DNA from: Vibrio rarus
GTDB lineage: Bacteria > Pseudomonadota > Gammaproteobacteria > Enterobacterales > Vibrionaceae
NCBI RefSeq assembly: GCF_024347075.1
Contig: NZ_AP024900.1
Location: forward strand, 2,356,001 to 2,420,000
DNA: 64,000 nucleotides
Direction of reading: 5' to 3'
Both the position numbers and the translations under genes were made by a program. Shown piece after piece: positions 49,294 through 57,813 of this stretch. The notes under the pieces are model-generated. The model had not been told where the DNA came from. It ran no database searches and saw only the letters and a program-made list of their open reading frames with translations. Every line of letters starts with the position of its first letter. Position 1 is the stretch's first letter.

Positions 49294-49830
49294 ATGCCCA
49301 TAAACCCTGAGCACGAAACAGAACTCCTAGAAGCCCTTTCTGAGGCAGACAGTGCTTATGAATGTTTGCTTACGGCATACGATGCTTTAGACGATACTGT
49401 GGATGCATTACTGAAAAGTATTTTCTTCAAAGACGACCATGCGGTTAAGTATGTGGTAGACCCGCTTCTTACGAACGACGGGCCACTTGGCGAAATCCAA
49501 GTAAGAACCAAGCTATTACTTGGCCTTGGCAGTATTTCTAAACAAATTTATGACGACATTGATATTTTCGTGACTTTACGAGAGTGGGCGAAAATCCAAG
49601 GCTCAAAAGTCAGTTTCACAGAAGTCGACGTTTTATTTGAGCTCAATAAGATCAATGCCATCAAAGGCATTATGCCTATCGAATTTGACGCTGATCTTCT
49701 GCAAGGCATGAGTGGCGCGACACTAGAGATGTTCTTAAGTCGACATTTCAAACGAGTACGCTCAACACTGGTATTGGCCGTCACCGACATCATTACTCAG
49801 CTATGCCGTGAAAACGATCTGACCTCTTAA
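49294..49830 (+). CDS. mtlR: Mannitol operon repressor MtlR
   Basis: 178-residue all-helical protein of the MtlR/MltR family, with LLTAYDALDDTVDALLKSIFFKDDHAVKYVVDPLLTNDGPLGEIQVRTKLLLGLG near the N-terminus. The family represses the mtl operon but has no classical DNA-binding motif. Third gene of the operon, 63 bases after mtlD, preceded by a hairpin and with no strong Shine-Dalgarno sequence, so its level is probably low. Confidence 0.94.
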   Translation: MPINPEHETELLEALSEADSAYECLLTAYDALDDTVDALLKSIFFKDDHAVKYVVDPLLTNDGPLGEIQVRTKLLLGLGSISKQIYDDIDIFVTLREWAKIQGSKVSFTEVDVLFELNKINAIKGIMPIEFDADLLQGMSGATLEMFLSRHFKRVRSTLVLAVTDIITQLCRENDLTS

Positions 49831-49863
49831 CTTCCCTACTGTTAAACCTCAAAGCTAGAACCA

Positions 49864-49892
49864 AAAAAAACCATCTTTCGATGGCTTTTCTA
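49864..49892. terminator. Terminator between mtlR and nagB
   Basis: CCATC, TTTC loop, GATGG with an A8 run before and C-T4 after. A short stem serving the convergent genes. Confidence 0.6.
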
Positions 49893-49925
49893 TCGTCAAT
49901 TCAGGTTCATCTCAGGCACTAACCG

Positions 49926-50726
49926 CTATAGCCCTTTAATGTTCTCAGCTTCCAACTCATTAAAATATTTAACGGTTTTCACTTTTAGTTCTTGCTGAGC
50001 GGGTTCGTCAGCCACAATGATCGCCTTGTTATGCAGTTGCAGTGCGGTCACTGTCCACATGTGATTCACACAACCTTCAACAGCCATCTGCAATGCTTGT
50101 GCCTTATTGTGCCCTAAAGATAACACCATCACTTCTTCAGCATCTAATAACGTTGCCACACCAATAGTCAGAGCGTATTTAGGCACTTGGTTAATGTCGC
50201 CATCAAAAAAGCGTGAGTTCGCAATACGAGTATCTTCGGTTAACGTCTTAATGCGAGTGCGTGAAGAGAGTGACGACCCGGGCTCATTAAATGCAATATG
50301 CCCATCAATACCCACACCGCCCATAAACAAGTTAATTTTGCCATAAGACTTAATTTTGGCTTCATACGCAGCACAGTGAGCATCAATGTCATCCGCTAAA
50401 CCGTCCAGCAAATTAATGTTTTGCTCTTGTACATCCACATGATTGAAAAAGGTGTTATACATAAAAGAGCGATAAGACTCAGGATGCTCAGGATCAATCC
50501 CGACATACTCATCCATATTAAAGGTAACGACATGCTTAAAGCTCACTTCGCCGGCTCTATATAAGTCAATAAGTGCTTGATATGTTGTTAGTGGCGTCCC
50601 CCCTGTCGGCAAACCAAGTACAAACGGTTTTTCTGCGGTTGGCTGAAACTTATTAATACTTTCCGCAATATGACGCGCCGCCCACTTACCTACTTTTTCA
50701 GCATTACTTAAGGGAATTAATCTCAT
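49926..50726 (-). CDS. nagB: Glucosamine-6-phosphate deaminase
   Basis: Converts glucosamine-6-phosphate to fructose-6-phosphate and ammonia; 266 residues. Motifs: [44 protein letters not shown] and [15 protein letters not shown]. It stands alone here, without nagA, and is divergent from the DeoR-type regulator, whose likely operators fall in the shared 332-base spacer. It opposes GlmS, encoded 1.1 kb away. Confidence 0.97.
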   Translation of the reverse strand: MRLIPLSNAEKVGKWAARHIAESINKFQPTAEKPFVLGLPTGGTPLTTYQALIDLYRAGEVSFKHVVTFNMDEYVGIDPEHPESYRSFMYNTFFNHVDVQEQNINLLDGLADDIDAHCAAYEAKIKSYGKINLFMGGVGIDGHIAFNEPGSSLSSRTRIKTLTEDTRIANSRFFDGDINQVPKYALTIGVATLLDAEEVMVLSLGHNKAQALQMAVEGCVNHMWTVTALQLHNKAIIVADEPAQQELKVKTVKYFNELEAENIKGL

Positions 50727-50869
50727 AACAGTACCTTTTTCAATTAAGGGTTAATTGTTTTTTTGTAGTGTAAAATAAGTATTAAGATTATCCAATCCTT
50801 AATCATCAAATTTAGACATTGATCGGCTAATTATCGGTTAATTCGTGGCTTTAATAGGCATATAGTTCC

Positions 50870-50884
50870 CTTTCAAATCGAAAG
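50870..50884. promoter_or_regulatory. Candidate operator CTTTC-N5-GAAAG, site 1
   Basis: Perfect 5-base arms around AAATC, extended by one further C/G pair on each side. Same architecture as site 2. Confidence 0.55.
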
Positions 50885-51011
50885 GAAACGGTAAAACACC
50901 CTCGTATAATTCATGTCGAGAATTATCTTGTCACATTGACGAACCCATACTCAACTTAGGTAAATACAGGAAAAAAGCGTTTTTTAAGCCTTACGAAGTG
51001 TAGATTTTATC

Positions 51012-51026
51012 CTTTCGTTGTGAAAG
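51012..51026. promoter_or_regulatory. Candidate operator CTTTC-N5-GAAAG, site 2
   Basis: CTTTC, GTTGT, GAAAG; 142 bases from site 1 and 34 bases before the regulator start codon. A further AAACGAAAC half-site-like sequence follows. Confidence 0.55.
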
Positions 51027-51058
51027 AATATGCAAAGTAAAACGAAACATAGACGGTT

Positions 51059-51826
51059 ATGACCAAAAGAAATACACAAATTCGACGTAGTGCCATTGCC
51101 TCCCTTGTTGAAGAACAAGGGGAAGTGACTGTAGAGGAACTAGCGAAACACTATCAAACGTCAGAAGTGACTATTCGTAAAGACCTAGCCTCACTTGAAC
51201 AAAGTGGGCAATTGCTACGTCGCTACGGTGGTGCGGTGTCTCTACCAAAAGAGACCCCTTCTGAAGAGCTCGAATTAACGGTATCGGAGCAAAAGCTTTC
51301 TCTGGCTACCGTTGCCGCTTCTTTAATTCACGACCATAACCGTATTTTAATTGATAGCGGAAGCACCACTGGCGCACTGATTTCTCAGTTAGGCAGTAAA
51401 AAAGGCTTGTTGGTTATGACCAACTCCTTAACCGCAGCCAATGCACTCAACGAACTAGAAAGTGAACCCACCTTATTAATGACAGGTGGCACATGGGATG
51501 CCCACTCCGATTCATTTCAAGGACAAGTCGCAGAAGTGGCTTTACGCTCCTATGATTTTGATCAGTTGTTTATCGGTGCCGATGGCATCGACCTTGAACG
51601 AGGCACAACAACCTTTAACGAACTCATCGGTTTAAGCCGAGTAATGGCCGAAGTCTCTCGCCAAGTTATCGTTATGATTGAATCGGATAAAATTGGTCGC
51701 CGCATCCCGAACCTAGAGCTTGCTTGGGAGTGCATTGATATCGTCGTCACTGATAAGCACCTATCTGACGAATATAAACAGATCATCGAATCGAAATCTG
51801 TTCGCGTTATACGAGCAGAACGCTAA
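51059..51826 (+). CDS. DeoR/GlpR-family regulator upstream of glmS
   Basis: Transcription factor of 255 residues. The N-terminal winged helix-turn-helix is VTVEELAKHYQTSEVTIRKDLASLEQSGQLLRRYGGA (about residues 21-58) and the C-terminal DeoRC sensor domain contains ILIDSGSTTGALISQL and LFIGADGIDLERG, a sugar-phosphate-binding fold. It lies 52 bases upstream of glmS on the same strand and divergent from nagB, so it probably responds to an amino-sugar phosphate and adjusts the balance between the two enzymes. The effector is not known. Confidence 0.9.
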   Translation: MTKRNTQIRRSAIASLVEEQGEVTVEELAKHYQTSEVTIRKDLASLEQSGQLLRRYGGAVSLPKETPSEELELTVSEQKLSLATVAASLIHDHNRILIDSGSTTGALISQLGSKKGLLVMTNSLTAANALNELESEPTLLMTGGTWDAHSDSFQGQVAEVALRSYDFDQLFIGADGIDLERGTTTFNELIGLSRVMAEVSRQVIVMIESDKIGRRIPNLELAWECIDIVVTDKHLSDEYKQIIESKSVRVIRAER

Positions 51827-51878
51827 ATTTAACTTATGGTCCTCTATGATAATAGAAGGACAAACTGGAGAATAAAAC

Positions 51879-53711
51879 ATGTGTGGAATAGTTGGCGCTG
51901 TAGCGCAACGTGATGTAGCAGAAATCCTAGTAGAGGGCTTACGCCGTCTTGAATACCGTGGTTATGATTCCGCAGGTGTTGCTGTAGTCGATAGTGAATC
52001 GAACCTAACTCGCGTTCGTCGCTTGGGTAAAGTTCAAGAATTGGCTGATGCAGTAAACGAGCAACACGTTGTAGGTGGCACTGGTATCGCACACACTCGT
52101 TGGGCTACTCATGGCGAACCTAGTGAAGCAAATGCTCACCCACACGTTTCAGGCAACATTGCTGTAGTACATAACGGTATCATCGAAAACCACGAAGAGT
52201 TACGTGAACTGCTGACTGAACGCGGTTACGTATTTACTTCTCAAACTGACACCGAAGTTATCGCTCACCTAGTGGAATGGGAACTAAGAACATCAGCATC
52301 ATTAGTAGAAGCGCTACAAAAAACGACTAAGCAACTTGAAGGCGCTTACGGCACAGTAGCTGTAGATCGCCAAGATCCTAGCCGCATTGTTGTCGCTCGC
52401 TCTGGTAGCCCTATCGTAATTGGCCGTGGCGTGGGTGAAAACTTCCTAGCTTCTGACCAATTAGCACTGCTAAACGTCACTCGTCGCTTCATCTACCTAG
52501 AAGAAGGTGACATTGCTGAAATCACACGTCGTGACGTCACTATCTTTGACGCGCAAGGCAATACAGTTGAGCGTGAAGAGCACGAATCAAACGCTGAACA
52601 CGATGCAGGTGACAAAGGTAAATACCGTCACTTCATGCAAAAAGAAATCTTTGAGCAACCTGGCGCTCTTATCAACACAATGGAAGGCCGTGTCTCTGCA
52701 GACTCAGTGATCACAAACGCTATCGGTGTTCACGCCGAAGAGATCCTAAGCAAAGTTGAGCACGTTCAAATCATCGCTTGTGGTACTTCATACAACTCAG
52801 GTATGGCCGCTCGTTACTGGTTTGAATCTATTGCTGGCGTTAGCTGTGACGTAGAAATCGCTTCTGAATTCCGTTACCGCAAATTCGTCACTCGTCCAAA
52901 CAGCCTACTTGTCACCCTTTCTCAATCTGGTGAAACGGCCGATACCCTTGCTGCACTGCGTCTTGCAAAAGAAAAAGGCTACATGGCGGCAATGACTATC
53001 TGTAACGTAGCTGGCTCTTCACTGGTTCGTGAATCAGACTTTGCCTTCATGACTCGTGCAGGAACAGAGATTGGTGTGGCATCAACCAAAGCATTCACCA
53101 CTCAACTAGCCGCAATGCTAATGATGGTTGTTTCTATTGGTCGTCTACAAGGTCGCGTTGATGGCGCTCGTGAAGCGGAAATCGTAAAAGCACTGCATGA
53201 TCTTCCAGCCGATATCGAAAAAGCACTGGCCTTTGATAAAGAAATCGAAGCTCTAGCACCAGACTTTGCTGACAAGCATCACACTCTATTCCTTGGTCGT
53301 GGTGAGTTCTACCCAATTGCAATGGAAGCCTCTCTTAAACTTAAAGAGATCTCTTACATTCACGCAGAAGCCTACGCCGCTGGCGAACTAAAACACGGCC
53401 CTCTAGCACTTATTGACGCAGACATGCCTGTCGTCGTGGTTGCACCAAACAATGACCTACTAGAAAAACTAAAATCAAACGTTGAAGAAGTGAGGGCTCG
53501 TGGCGGCCAACTGTATGTATTTGCAGACGAAGACACCGGCTTTGAAGGCGATGAGAACATGAAAATCATCAAGATGCCTAAAGTCAGCGAAATCACCGCA
53601 CCAATCTTCTACACAGTGCCAATGCAATTGCTTTCTTACCACGTTGCCATCATCAAAGGTACGGATGTTGACCAACCTCGTAACCTAGCAAAAGCGGTAA
53701 CGGTTGAATAA
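51879..53711 (+). CDS. glmS: Glutamine-fructose-6-phosphate aminotransferase
   Basis: Makes glucosamine-6-phosphate for peptidoglycan and LPS; 610 residues. The N-terminal nucleophile is Cys1 of the mature enzyme (MCGIVGAV). The glutaminase domain has [10 protein letters not shown] and [10 protein letters not shown], and the two SIS domains carry [21 protein letters not shown] and [17 protein letters not shown]. Start ATG 51879 follows CTGGAG. It ends in a strong terminator. Confidence 0.98.
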   Translation: MCGIVGAVAQRDVAEILVEGLRRLEYRGYDSAGVAVVDSESNLTRVRRLGKVQELADAVNEQHVVGGTGIAHTRWATHGEPSEANAHPHVSGNIAVVHNGIIENHEELRELLTERGYVFTSQTDTEVIAHLVEWELRTSASLVEALQKTTKQLEGAYGTVAVDRQDPSRIVVARSGSPIVIGRGVGENFLASDQLALLNVTRRFIYLEEGDIAEITRRDVTIFDAQGNTVEREEHESNAEHDAGDKGKYRHFMQKEIFEQPGALINTMEGRVSADSVITNAIGVHAEEILSKVEHVQIIACGTSYNSGMAARYWFESIAGVSCDVEIASEFRYRKFVTRPNSLLVTLSQSGETADTLAALRLAKEKGYMAAMTICNVAGSSLVRESDFAFMTRAGTEIGVASTKAFTTQLAAMLMMVVSIGRLQGRVDGAREAEIVKALHDLPADIEKALAFDKEIEALAPDFADKHHTLFLGRGEFYPIAMEASLKLKEISYIHAEAYAAGELKHGPLALIDADMPVVVVAPNNDLLEKLKSNVEEVRARGGQLYVFADEDTGFEGDENMKIIKMPKVSEITAPIFYTVPMQLLSYHVAIIKGTDVDQPRNLAKAVTVE

Positions 53712-53754
53712 TAAGACTGAGTTTGTCGCAAGACATTAAAGCTTAACCAACAAC

Positions 53755-53797
53755 AAAAGCCTCCTACATCATTTCATTGAGTAGGAGGCTTTTTTAT
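53755..53797 (+). terminator. Terminator after glmS
   Basis: AAAGCCTCCTAC pairs with GTAGGAGGCTTT around a 13-base loop, then T-run. Confidence 0.93.
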
Positions 53798-54174
53798 GTA
53801 TTGGTGAAAGAGGGGTGTTTCTAGCTTATGTTTAATACCAATCGAACTAAATAACTGATCATTCTAGCTTGTTTAATTATAGAGGTGGCCATATTTCTTG
53901 GTAAGCATCTATTTTGGCTAATACAAAGGTTACTAGCGAAGGTAAAAGGTATATTATTACGGCTAACAATATTCTGGTTATAAGCATTAAAGATACCATT
54001 AATTGCAAATAAATGAATATTGTTGCTTATATAAAATTAGTTACCCTAGTGTAATTCAATAATGGCATTGACGGGTAATACAATCCGTAAAAATATTATT
54101 TAGCACTGTAGCAACAGCTTATTTAATTGCAGTAGAGACTATTTTCATTAATAACCAGAGTTTTAAGGATTTAT
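53798..54174. other. Spacer at the start of the accessory region
   Basis: Nearly 400 AT-rich bases with no supported gene. A truncated copy of the dispersed inverted-end repeat begins at 53835. The rest shows nothing I can assign apart from the presumed promoter of the following hydrolase gene. Confidence 0.6.
53835..53876. repeat. Truncated left end of the dispersed repeat, copy C
   Basis: About 42 bases matching the left end of copies A and B (ATACCAATCG-ACTAAATAACTG...CTAGCTTGTT), after which similarity stops. Confidence 0.75.
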
Positions 54175-55017
54175 ATGTTAGTCACTTTATCCAATCAAGG
54201 GATTACCAATATTCACCTAGAAGTACTTGGCAAAGGCGAGCCTGTTTTATTTTTGCATGGTGGACCTGGGTGTTGCCATGATTCGTTCGCACCGTTCTTC
54301 CAACCACTTGCTGAAAATCATCAAGTTATTTACTTTGATCAAATAGGTTGCGGTAAATCTGACTGGGATATCAATTTTAATTATGAAATTAACCACGATG
54401 TTGAAGTCATTGAAGCCATACGAAAAGAACTAGGGCATGAATCTCTAACCATTGTTGGTGAATCATGGGGCACTTACCTAGGTTTGCAGTATGCTTCACT
54501 TCATCCCGATAAAGTAAAAAATCTTATCCTTTTATCCAGTGTGGGCTATAACTACCAGCACTTGACACACTTTGGAGAACTTCTGCAAAGCAAGATCACA
54601 CAGAGTGACCAAAAAAGGCTAGAACAACTCTGGGGCGAACATAAAGAAAACAAGATTGATACGCAACAATATAATAAGCAATGTCAGGATATCTATAATA
54701 GATACTATCTTTACGACATAAATAATGCATCATTATTAATAGACCACCCTATTAATTTTGAGCAAAACCAGCGCGTCACCCATTTGTTTAATGAACAACT
54801 GGATTTCATTAAAAGAAAGGACATTCTAAAAAAGGGGAATATTCATATGTATCAAGGTGAGCATGATATTATAACCCCTAAAGAGATTACGAAAACACTG
54901 GTTCCTCAAATAGAGCCCACCTCATTTACTCGTGTTCCTAATTGTGGGCATTGGATTTACCTTGAAAAGCAAGATTATATTAATGCAGAGATTGCCAAAA
55001 TTATTGCTGAAATTTAA
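54175..55017 (+). CDS. Alpha/beta hydrolase, proline iminopeptidase-like (S33)
   Basis: 280-residue hydrolase. HGGPG (residues 28-32) forms the oxyanion region, GESWG holds the nucleophile (Ser 97), GEHDIITP supplies Asp 231 and NCGHWIYLE supplies His 259, a full catalytic triad. HGGPG plus GxSWG is characteristic of peptidase family S33 (prolyl aminopeptidase and relatives), but the substrate cannot be deduced. No signal peptide, so probably cytoplasmic. The gene is AT-rich compared with glmS and opens the accessory region, suggesting transfer. ATG 54175 follows TAAGGAT. Confidence 0.85.
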   Translation: MLVTLSNQGITNIHLEVLGKGEPVLFLHGGPGCCHDSFAPFFQPLAENHQVIYFDQIGCGKSDWDINFNYEINHDVEVIEAIRKELGHESLTIVGESWGTYLGLQYASLHPDKVKNLILLSSVGYNYQHLTHFGELLQSKITQSDQKRLEQLWGEHKENKIDTQQYNKQCQDIYNRYYLYDINNASLLIDHPINFEQNQRVTHLFNEQLDFIKRKDILKKGNIHMYQGEHDIITPKEITKTLVPQIEPTSFTRVPNCGHWIYLEKQDYINAEIAKIIAEI

Positions 55018-55455
55018 CCCCCGCCCTCTGACTGACATTCGCTTTCTTGTTGAGGGAACGCCTCAGTGGCAAATAACGCCACTGGGTCTGCGTGCTTTGT
55101 TTTATGACTGAATATTTAGACATTGTGCCCAAAAAAGCACGGTCAGCGTAACTTAACCTCCCCTTTTGCATCACTCCACTCACTGAAAGACAGTCGTATC
55201 TCCTACTCATGCAACCTAACTCGCACTACTTTTTAAGTGAGGCTGCCGCTATTTCGTCAACAATTAATTATGTTCCTGCTTTGTGAAATAGTTTGCATAA
55301 TTGCGATTTGTATTTGATAAACTGTTAACAAATATAAATAGCGGTACCGCCCTTTCCGTTGAGTGCTATGACCAAATTCTAGTAGTTCAACCACTGACAA
55401 TAAAACGGCGGCGCAATCGTTAAAGCTTATGATGTCACGATAACAAGGAAGTATT
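55018..55455. other. Spacer upstream of the pilin-like gene
   Basis: 438 bases. A perfect hairpin CAGTGGC (55064-55070) / GCCACTG (55078-55084) without a T-run lies near the left. The minus-strand frame over 55001-55210 resembles a remnant or dispersed repeat rather than a gene. The remainder shows nothing. Confidence 0.5.
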
Positions 55456-56001
55456 GTGGTAAAAAAAACCAAAGGCTTTACATTAATAGAGTTACTGTGT
55501 GTCATTGTGCTAATGGCGGTGTTAGCGGTGGTAGCCATACCCAAGTATTTTAGTTTTGCCAGCGACGCTCGCAGTAACAGCATGAAAATGGTCGCCTCCG
55601 CTATGCGTGACAGTGCCAACCAAGTGGCCTTTAAAGCTCAGATTCAAGGCGTGAAAAACGGTGACGTCTACCTAGAAAGCATAGGACGAAGTGTCTCTGT
55701 ATATAACGGATACGTTAGAGGGCACTGGAGAGAAGCATGGCAACACATTCTCGATATTGGAAAGGTCATTGAGTGGACCAACGCCCGAACCACTTGTGTT
55801 AAACACGATATTTGTGGTGTAGGCAACCAAGTTGGGGCGAATATCCCCGGCTTCCCAATACCCGACAATTACAGCGGAGAAAGAGGTTTAGTTCTCATTT
55901 GGCCGCAAGGTTACCTACTTGAAGACCTGTGCTACTCCTACTACTACAACCCGCAAAATGGTGGAGAGCCCACGGTAGGCACAGTGCTTGATGGCTGTTA
56001 A
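55456..56001 (+). CDS. [12 protein letters not shown] protein with class III signal
   Basis: 181 residues with a prepilin peptidase site KTKG^FTLIELLCVIVLMAVLAVVAIPKY: glycine at -1, phenylalanine at +1 and glutamate at +5, followed by the hydrophobic stem helix. The C-terminal part holds cysteines in TTCVKHDICG, EDLCYSY and a terminal DGC that may form disulfides. The start is GTG (55456) with AAGGAAG just upstream. It resembles MSHA- or type IV-like major/minor pilins, yet no assembly genes adjoin it; PilT/PilU are over 20 kb away. It could be an orphan pilin using the cell's general machinery. Exact family not recognised. Confidence 0.8.
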   Translation: MVKKTKGFTLIELLCVIVLMAVLAVVAIPKYFSFASDARSNSMKMVASAMRDSANQVAFKAQIQGVKNGDVYLESIGRSVSVYNGYVRGHWREAWQHILDIGKVIEWTNARTTCVKHDICGVGNQVGANIPGFPIPDNYSGERGLVLIWPQGYLLEDLCYSYYYNPQNGGEPTVGTVLDGC

Positions 56002-56034
56002 CTATCCATCCATGTCACTATTTTTAAGTTTTAT

Positions 56035-56535
56035 TTATAGCAGTTCACTATCAGGAGCAGACAGTATCACCTTCTTTTTCGCCTCTTTATCCAGTGTGTT
56101 TATGCTATAAGCCGAACCTGACATGCTAAATCTAGAGACTTTAAAATGGCCACTTTCCATTGGCACCGCAATGCCAATTTTTTTGCTTTCTTTGGCCGCA
56201 GTTTCAATCACATCAAAATTGTCGAACACTAACACACTCTGCTCACCAATTTTTTCGCCACAATGAAGAAAGGTATTAAATGCCCCAGAATCAGCATTCA
56301 CTAAAACAGGATACTTGTTACCTGTAGTGCAGTTAGTATCGATTCCCGTAAGGTACAAACACTGCCCCGAGTCTAGGTAGCAATACTTACCAAAAATGTT
56401 GCCACTGTTATTTAGCGTTATGGCATAAAGGTAATCCGCTCTATCGGTATTGACGAACCAATCTTTATACATTTTTTCTTCAGCCAATACATTTGCCGAA
56501 ACCAAACACAAAAATAAACATATCATTTTTTTCAT
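56035..56535 (-). CDS. Exported protein of unknown function
   Basis: 166 residues with a clear signal peptide (MKKMICLFLCLVSANVLA, cut before EEK). The mature part has cysteines in KYCYLDSGQC, DTNC and HCGEK, suggesting disulfides in the periplasm, and a likely beta-rich fold. I do not recognise the family. It is convergent with the pilin-like gene (33 bases apart) and lies directly downstream of the HsdM remnant. Confidence 0.7.
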   Translation of the reverse strand: MKKMICLFLCLVSANVLAEEKMYKDWFVNTDRADYLYAITLNNSGNIFGKYCYLDSGQCLYLTGIDTNCTTGNKYPVLVNADSGAFNTFLHCGEKIGEQSVLVFDNFDVIETAAKESKKIGIAVPMESGHFKVSRFSMSGSAYSINTLDKEAKKKVILSAPDSELL

Positions 56536-57027
56536 AACGAAAACCTACTTCTAATAAAACCCACAGACAAATGTCTCAGCAAACTTGATGCCATCTTCAA
56601 CCAGCAGTTCATCATAATAATAGTTCAGCTTATCTGACAGATCTTTTTAAAAGATAAGCCAATAATATAGTCAAGGAAGTTATCCTCTGACATGTTACTT
56701 CTTAACATATTGGGTATATTCCACAACTGTTTTCTTAATGCCTGTTGATGTTCGCGAACCATGCTGTACCGGTTGCCAGAATAGAAAAAGGCGAAGTAAC
56801 TACAGTCATACTTTGCAAAAAAGAAAAAGCTACTCACAGACTCAATCAGAATTAATGACCAAGCCTACTTTTGATGTAGATGTGCTATGGCAACAAATCA
56901 ACGTTAAAAACCTACTCATCTTAAAATCCTACGATGTAGAGAGTAGCTACCGTTGAGAAACAACATCATCCATTTTTATTTGCTTCTCAACTAACATCAA
57001 AATTATGGCACAAACCTGATTTTAGGC
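56536..57027. other. Gap holding the HsdM remnant
   Basis: Nearly 500 bases with no intact gene. The left part is the broken hsdM fragment. On the plus strand a 33-codon frame from ATG 56855 to 56956 (MTKPTFDVDVLWQQINVKNL...) exists but has no ribosome-binding site and no recognisable relation. Confidence 0.6.
56551..56762 (-). pseudogene. hsdM: Remnant of type I restriction methylase HsdM (N-terminus)
   Basis: On the minus strand, the frame from about 56762 reads REHQQALRKQLWNIPNMLR then SNMSEDNFLDYIIGLSF, the HsdM N-terminal helical domain. It then hits a stop, while the next frame continues DLSDKLNYYYDELLVEDG then IKFAETF until a TAG at 56551-56553. Adding one A to the A5 run at 56644-56648 would join the two frames. 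Even rejoined it would be only about 70 residues against roughly 500 or more for HsdM, and no methyltransferase motifs follow. So it is a frameshifted, truncated relic of a type I restriction-modification locus. Confidence 0.75.
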
Positions 57028-57780
57028 TCATTTATCACCATTTTTTAACAGTCCTTTTATCTCACTAATCTCACTTTTTAAAGATTTGATTTCGGCCATT
57101 AAATCATCATTATTATCACTAGCCATCTCATCAACAAAAATAGCATTAGCTAAAGATAAAGCAATAAATCCTCCGAGCACTAAAACCATTATGACAAACG
57201 CATTTACAGAGTAATATATATATGGTTGATTAAGCGCCTTTGCTGCCTCTGGAACTGCCCCCCAATTCTCGATGGTAAATATACCGAAAATAGTATTCAT
57301 TGATCGCAATGGATCTCCAAAATACTCAGGTATAATATTTGAAAACAGAGTAAACCCTAGCAATGAAAAAAATGTTAACTGTATACCTAATAAAATCAAT
57401 ACAGCTTTCGAGGCTTTTATACCACGAATAAGACCATTCACAATATGTTCTGTATTTGGCATTAATCTTATTATTTTTATAAGAGACACCATCCTAAATA
57501 TCCTAAGATACACTACACTTCCAAGTGATTCCGACGGGGAAAACAGAAAAGCCAAACTTATAATAACTATTAATAAATCAAATTTATTGCCTAATAAAGA
57601 TATGTATCCGCAAAAGGTATTCTCATTAATTTTAAAAATAACCTCAAAAACAAAATAGGTAATTACAAGCCAGTTTAAAGCATGTATTACAATAGAGTTA
57701 CTATAACTACTAATGAAAGCTAGAATTACAGATAAAACGATGACAATTGAATTGTATTTTGGTTTAGTAAAATATTTCAT
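57028..57780 (-). CDS. Voltage-gated-type ion channel protein (Ion_trans family)
   Basis: 250 residues with six predicted membrane segments. An S4-like helix at about 91-107 carries basic residues every third position (R93, R96, K102, R105). The pore loop reads GIFTIENWGAV; T169-x-E171-x-W173 matches the TxExW selectivity-filter pattern of bacterial sodium channels (TLESW). The cytoplasmic tail after residue 215 is a short coiled coil (LMAEIKSLKSEISEIKGLL), as in bacterial tetrameric channels. It lies 33 bases downstream of the HsdR_N-like gene on the same strand, so is probably cotranscribed. Ion selectivity is inferred only. It may be an ordinary channel or the membrane effector of a defence pair. 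Confidence 0.82.
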   Translation of the reverse strand: MKYFTKPKYNSIVIVLSVILAFISSYSNSIVIHALNWLVITYFVFEVIFKINENTFCGYISLLGNKFDLLIVIISLAFLFSPSESLGSVVYLRIFRMVSLIKIIRLMPNTEHIVNGLIRGIKASKAVLILLGIQLTFFSLLGFTLFSNIIPEYFGDPLRSMNTIFGIFTIENWGAVPEAAKALNQPYIYYSVNAFVIMVLVLGGFIALSLANAIFVDEMASDNNDDLMAEIKSLKSEISEIKGLLKNGDK

Positions 57781-57813
57781 ATTAAAAAAGGGAGGGGTTA
57801 CCTCCCTAACTCT

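Larger units (their letters stand above)
50727..51058. other. nagB/deoR-type regulator intergenic region
   Basis: 332 bases with divergent promoters. It contains two CTTTC-N5-GAAAG palindromes (listed) and a third inverted repeat, ATAATTC (50906-50912) with GAATTAT (50920-50926). No coding frame is supported. Confidence 0.7.

Noticed and set aside
51827..51878. glmS ribozyme in the glmS leader
   Set aside because: The leader is only 52 bases, and the ribozyme is known from Gram-positive bacteria; no matching structure is seen.
56738..56956. Plus-strand gene of 72 residues opposite the HsdM relic
   Set aside because: Its first half is antisense to the hsdM fragment, there is no ribosome-binding site, and the second half has no recognisable relation.
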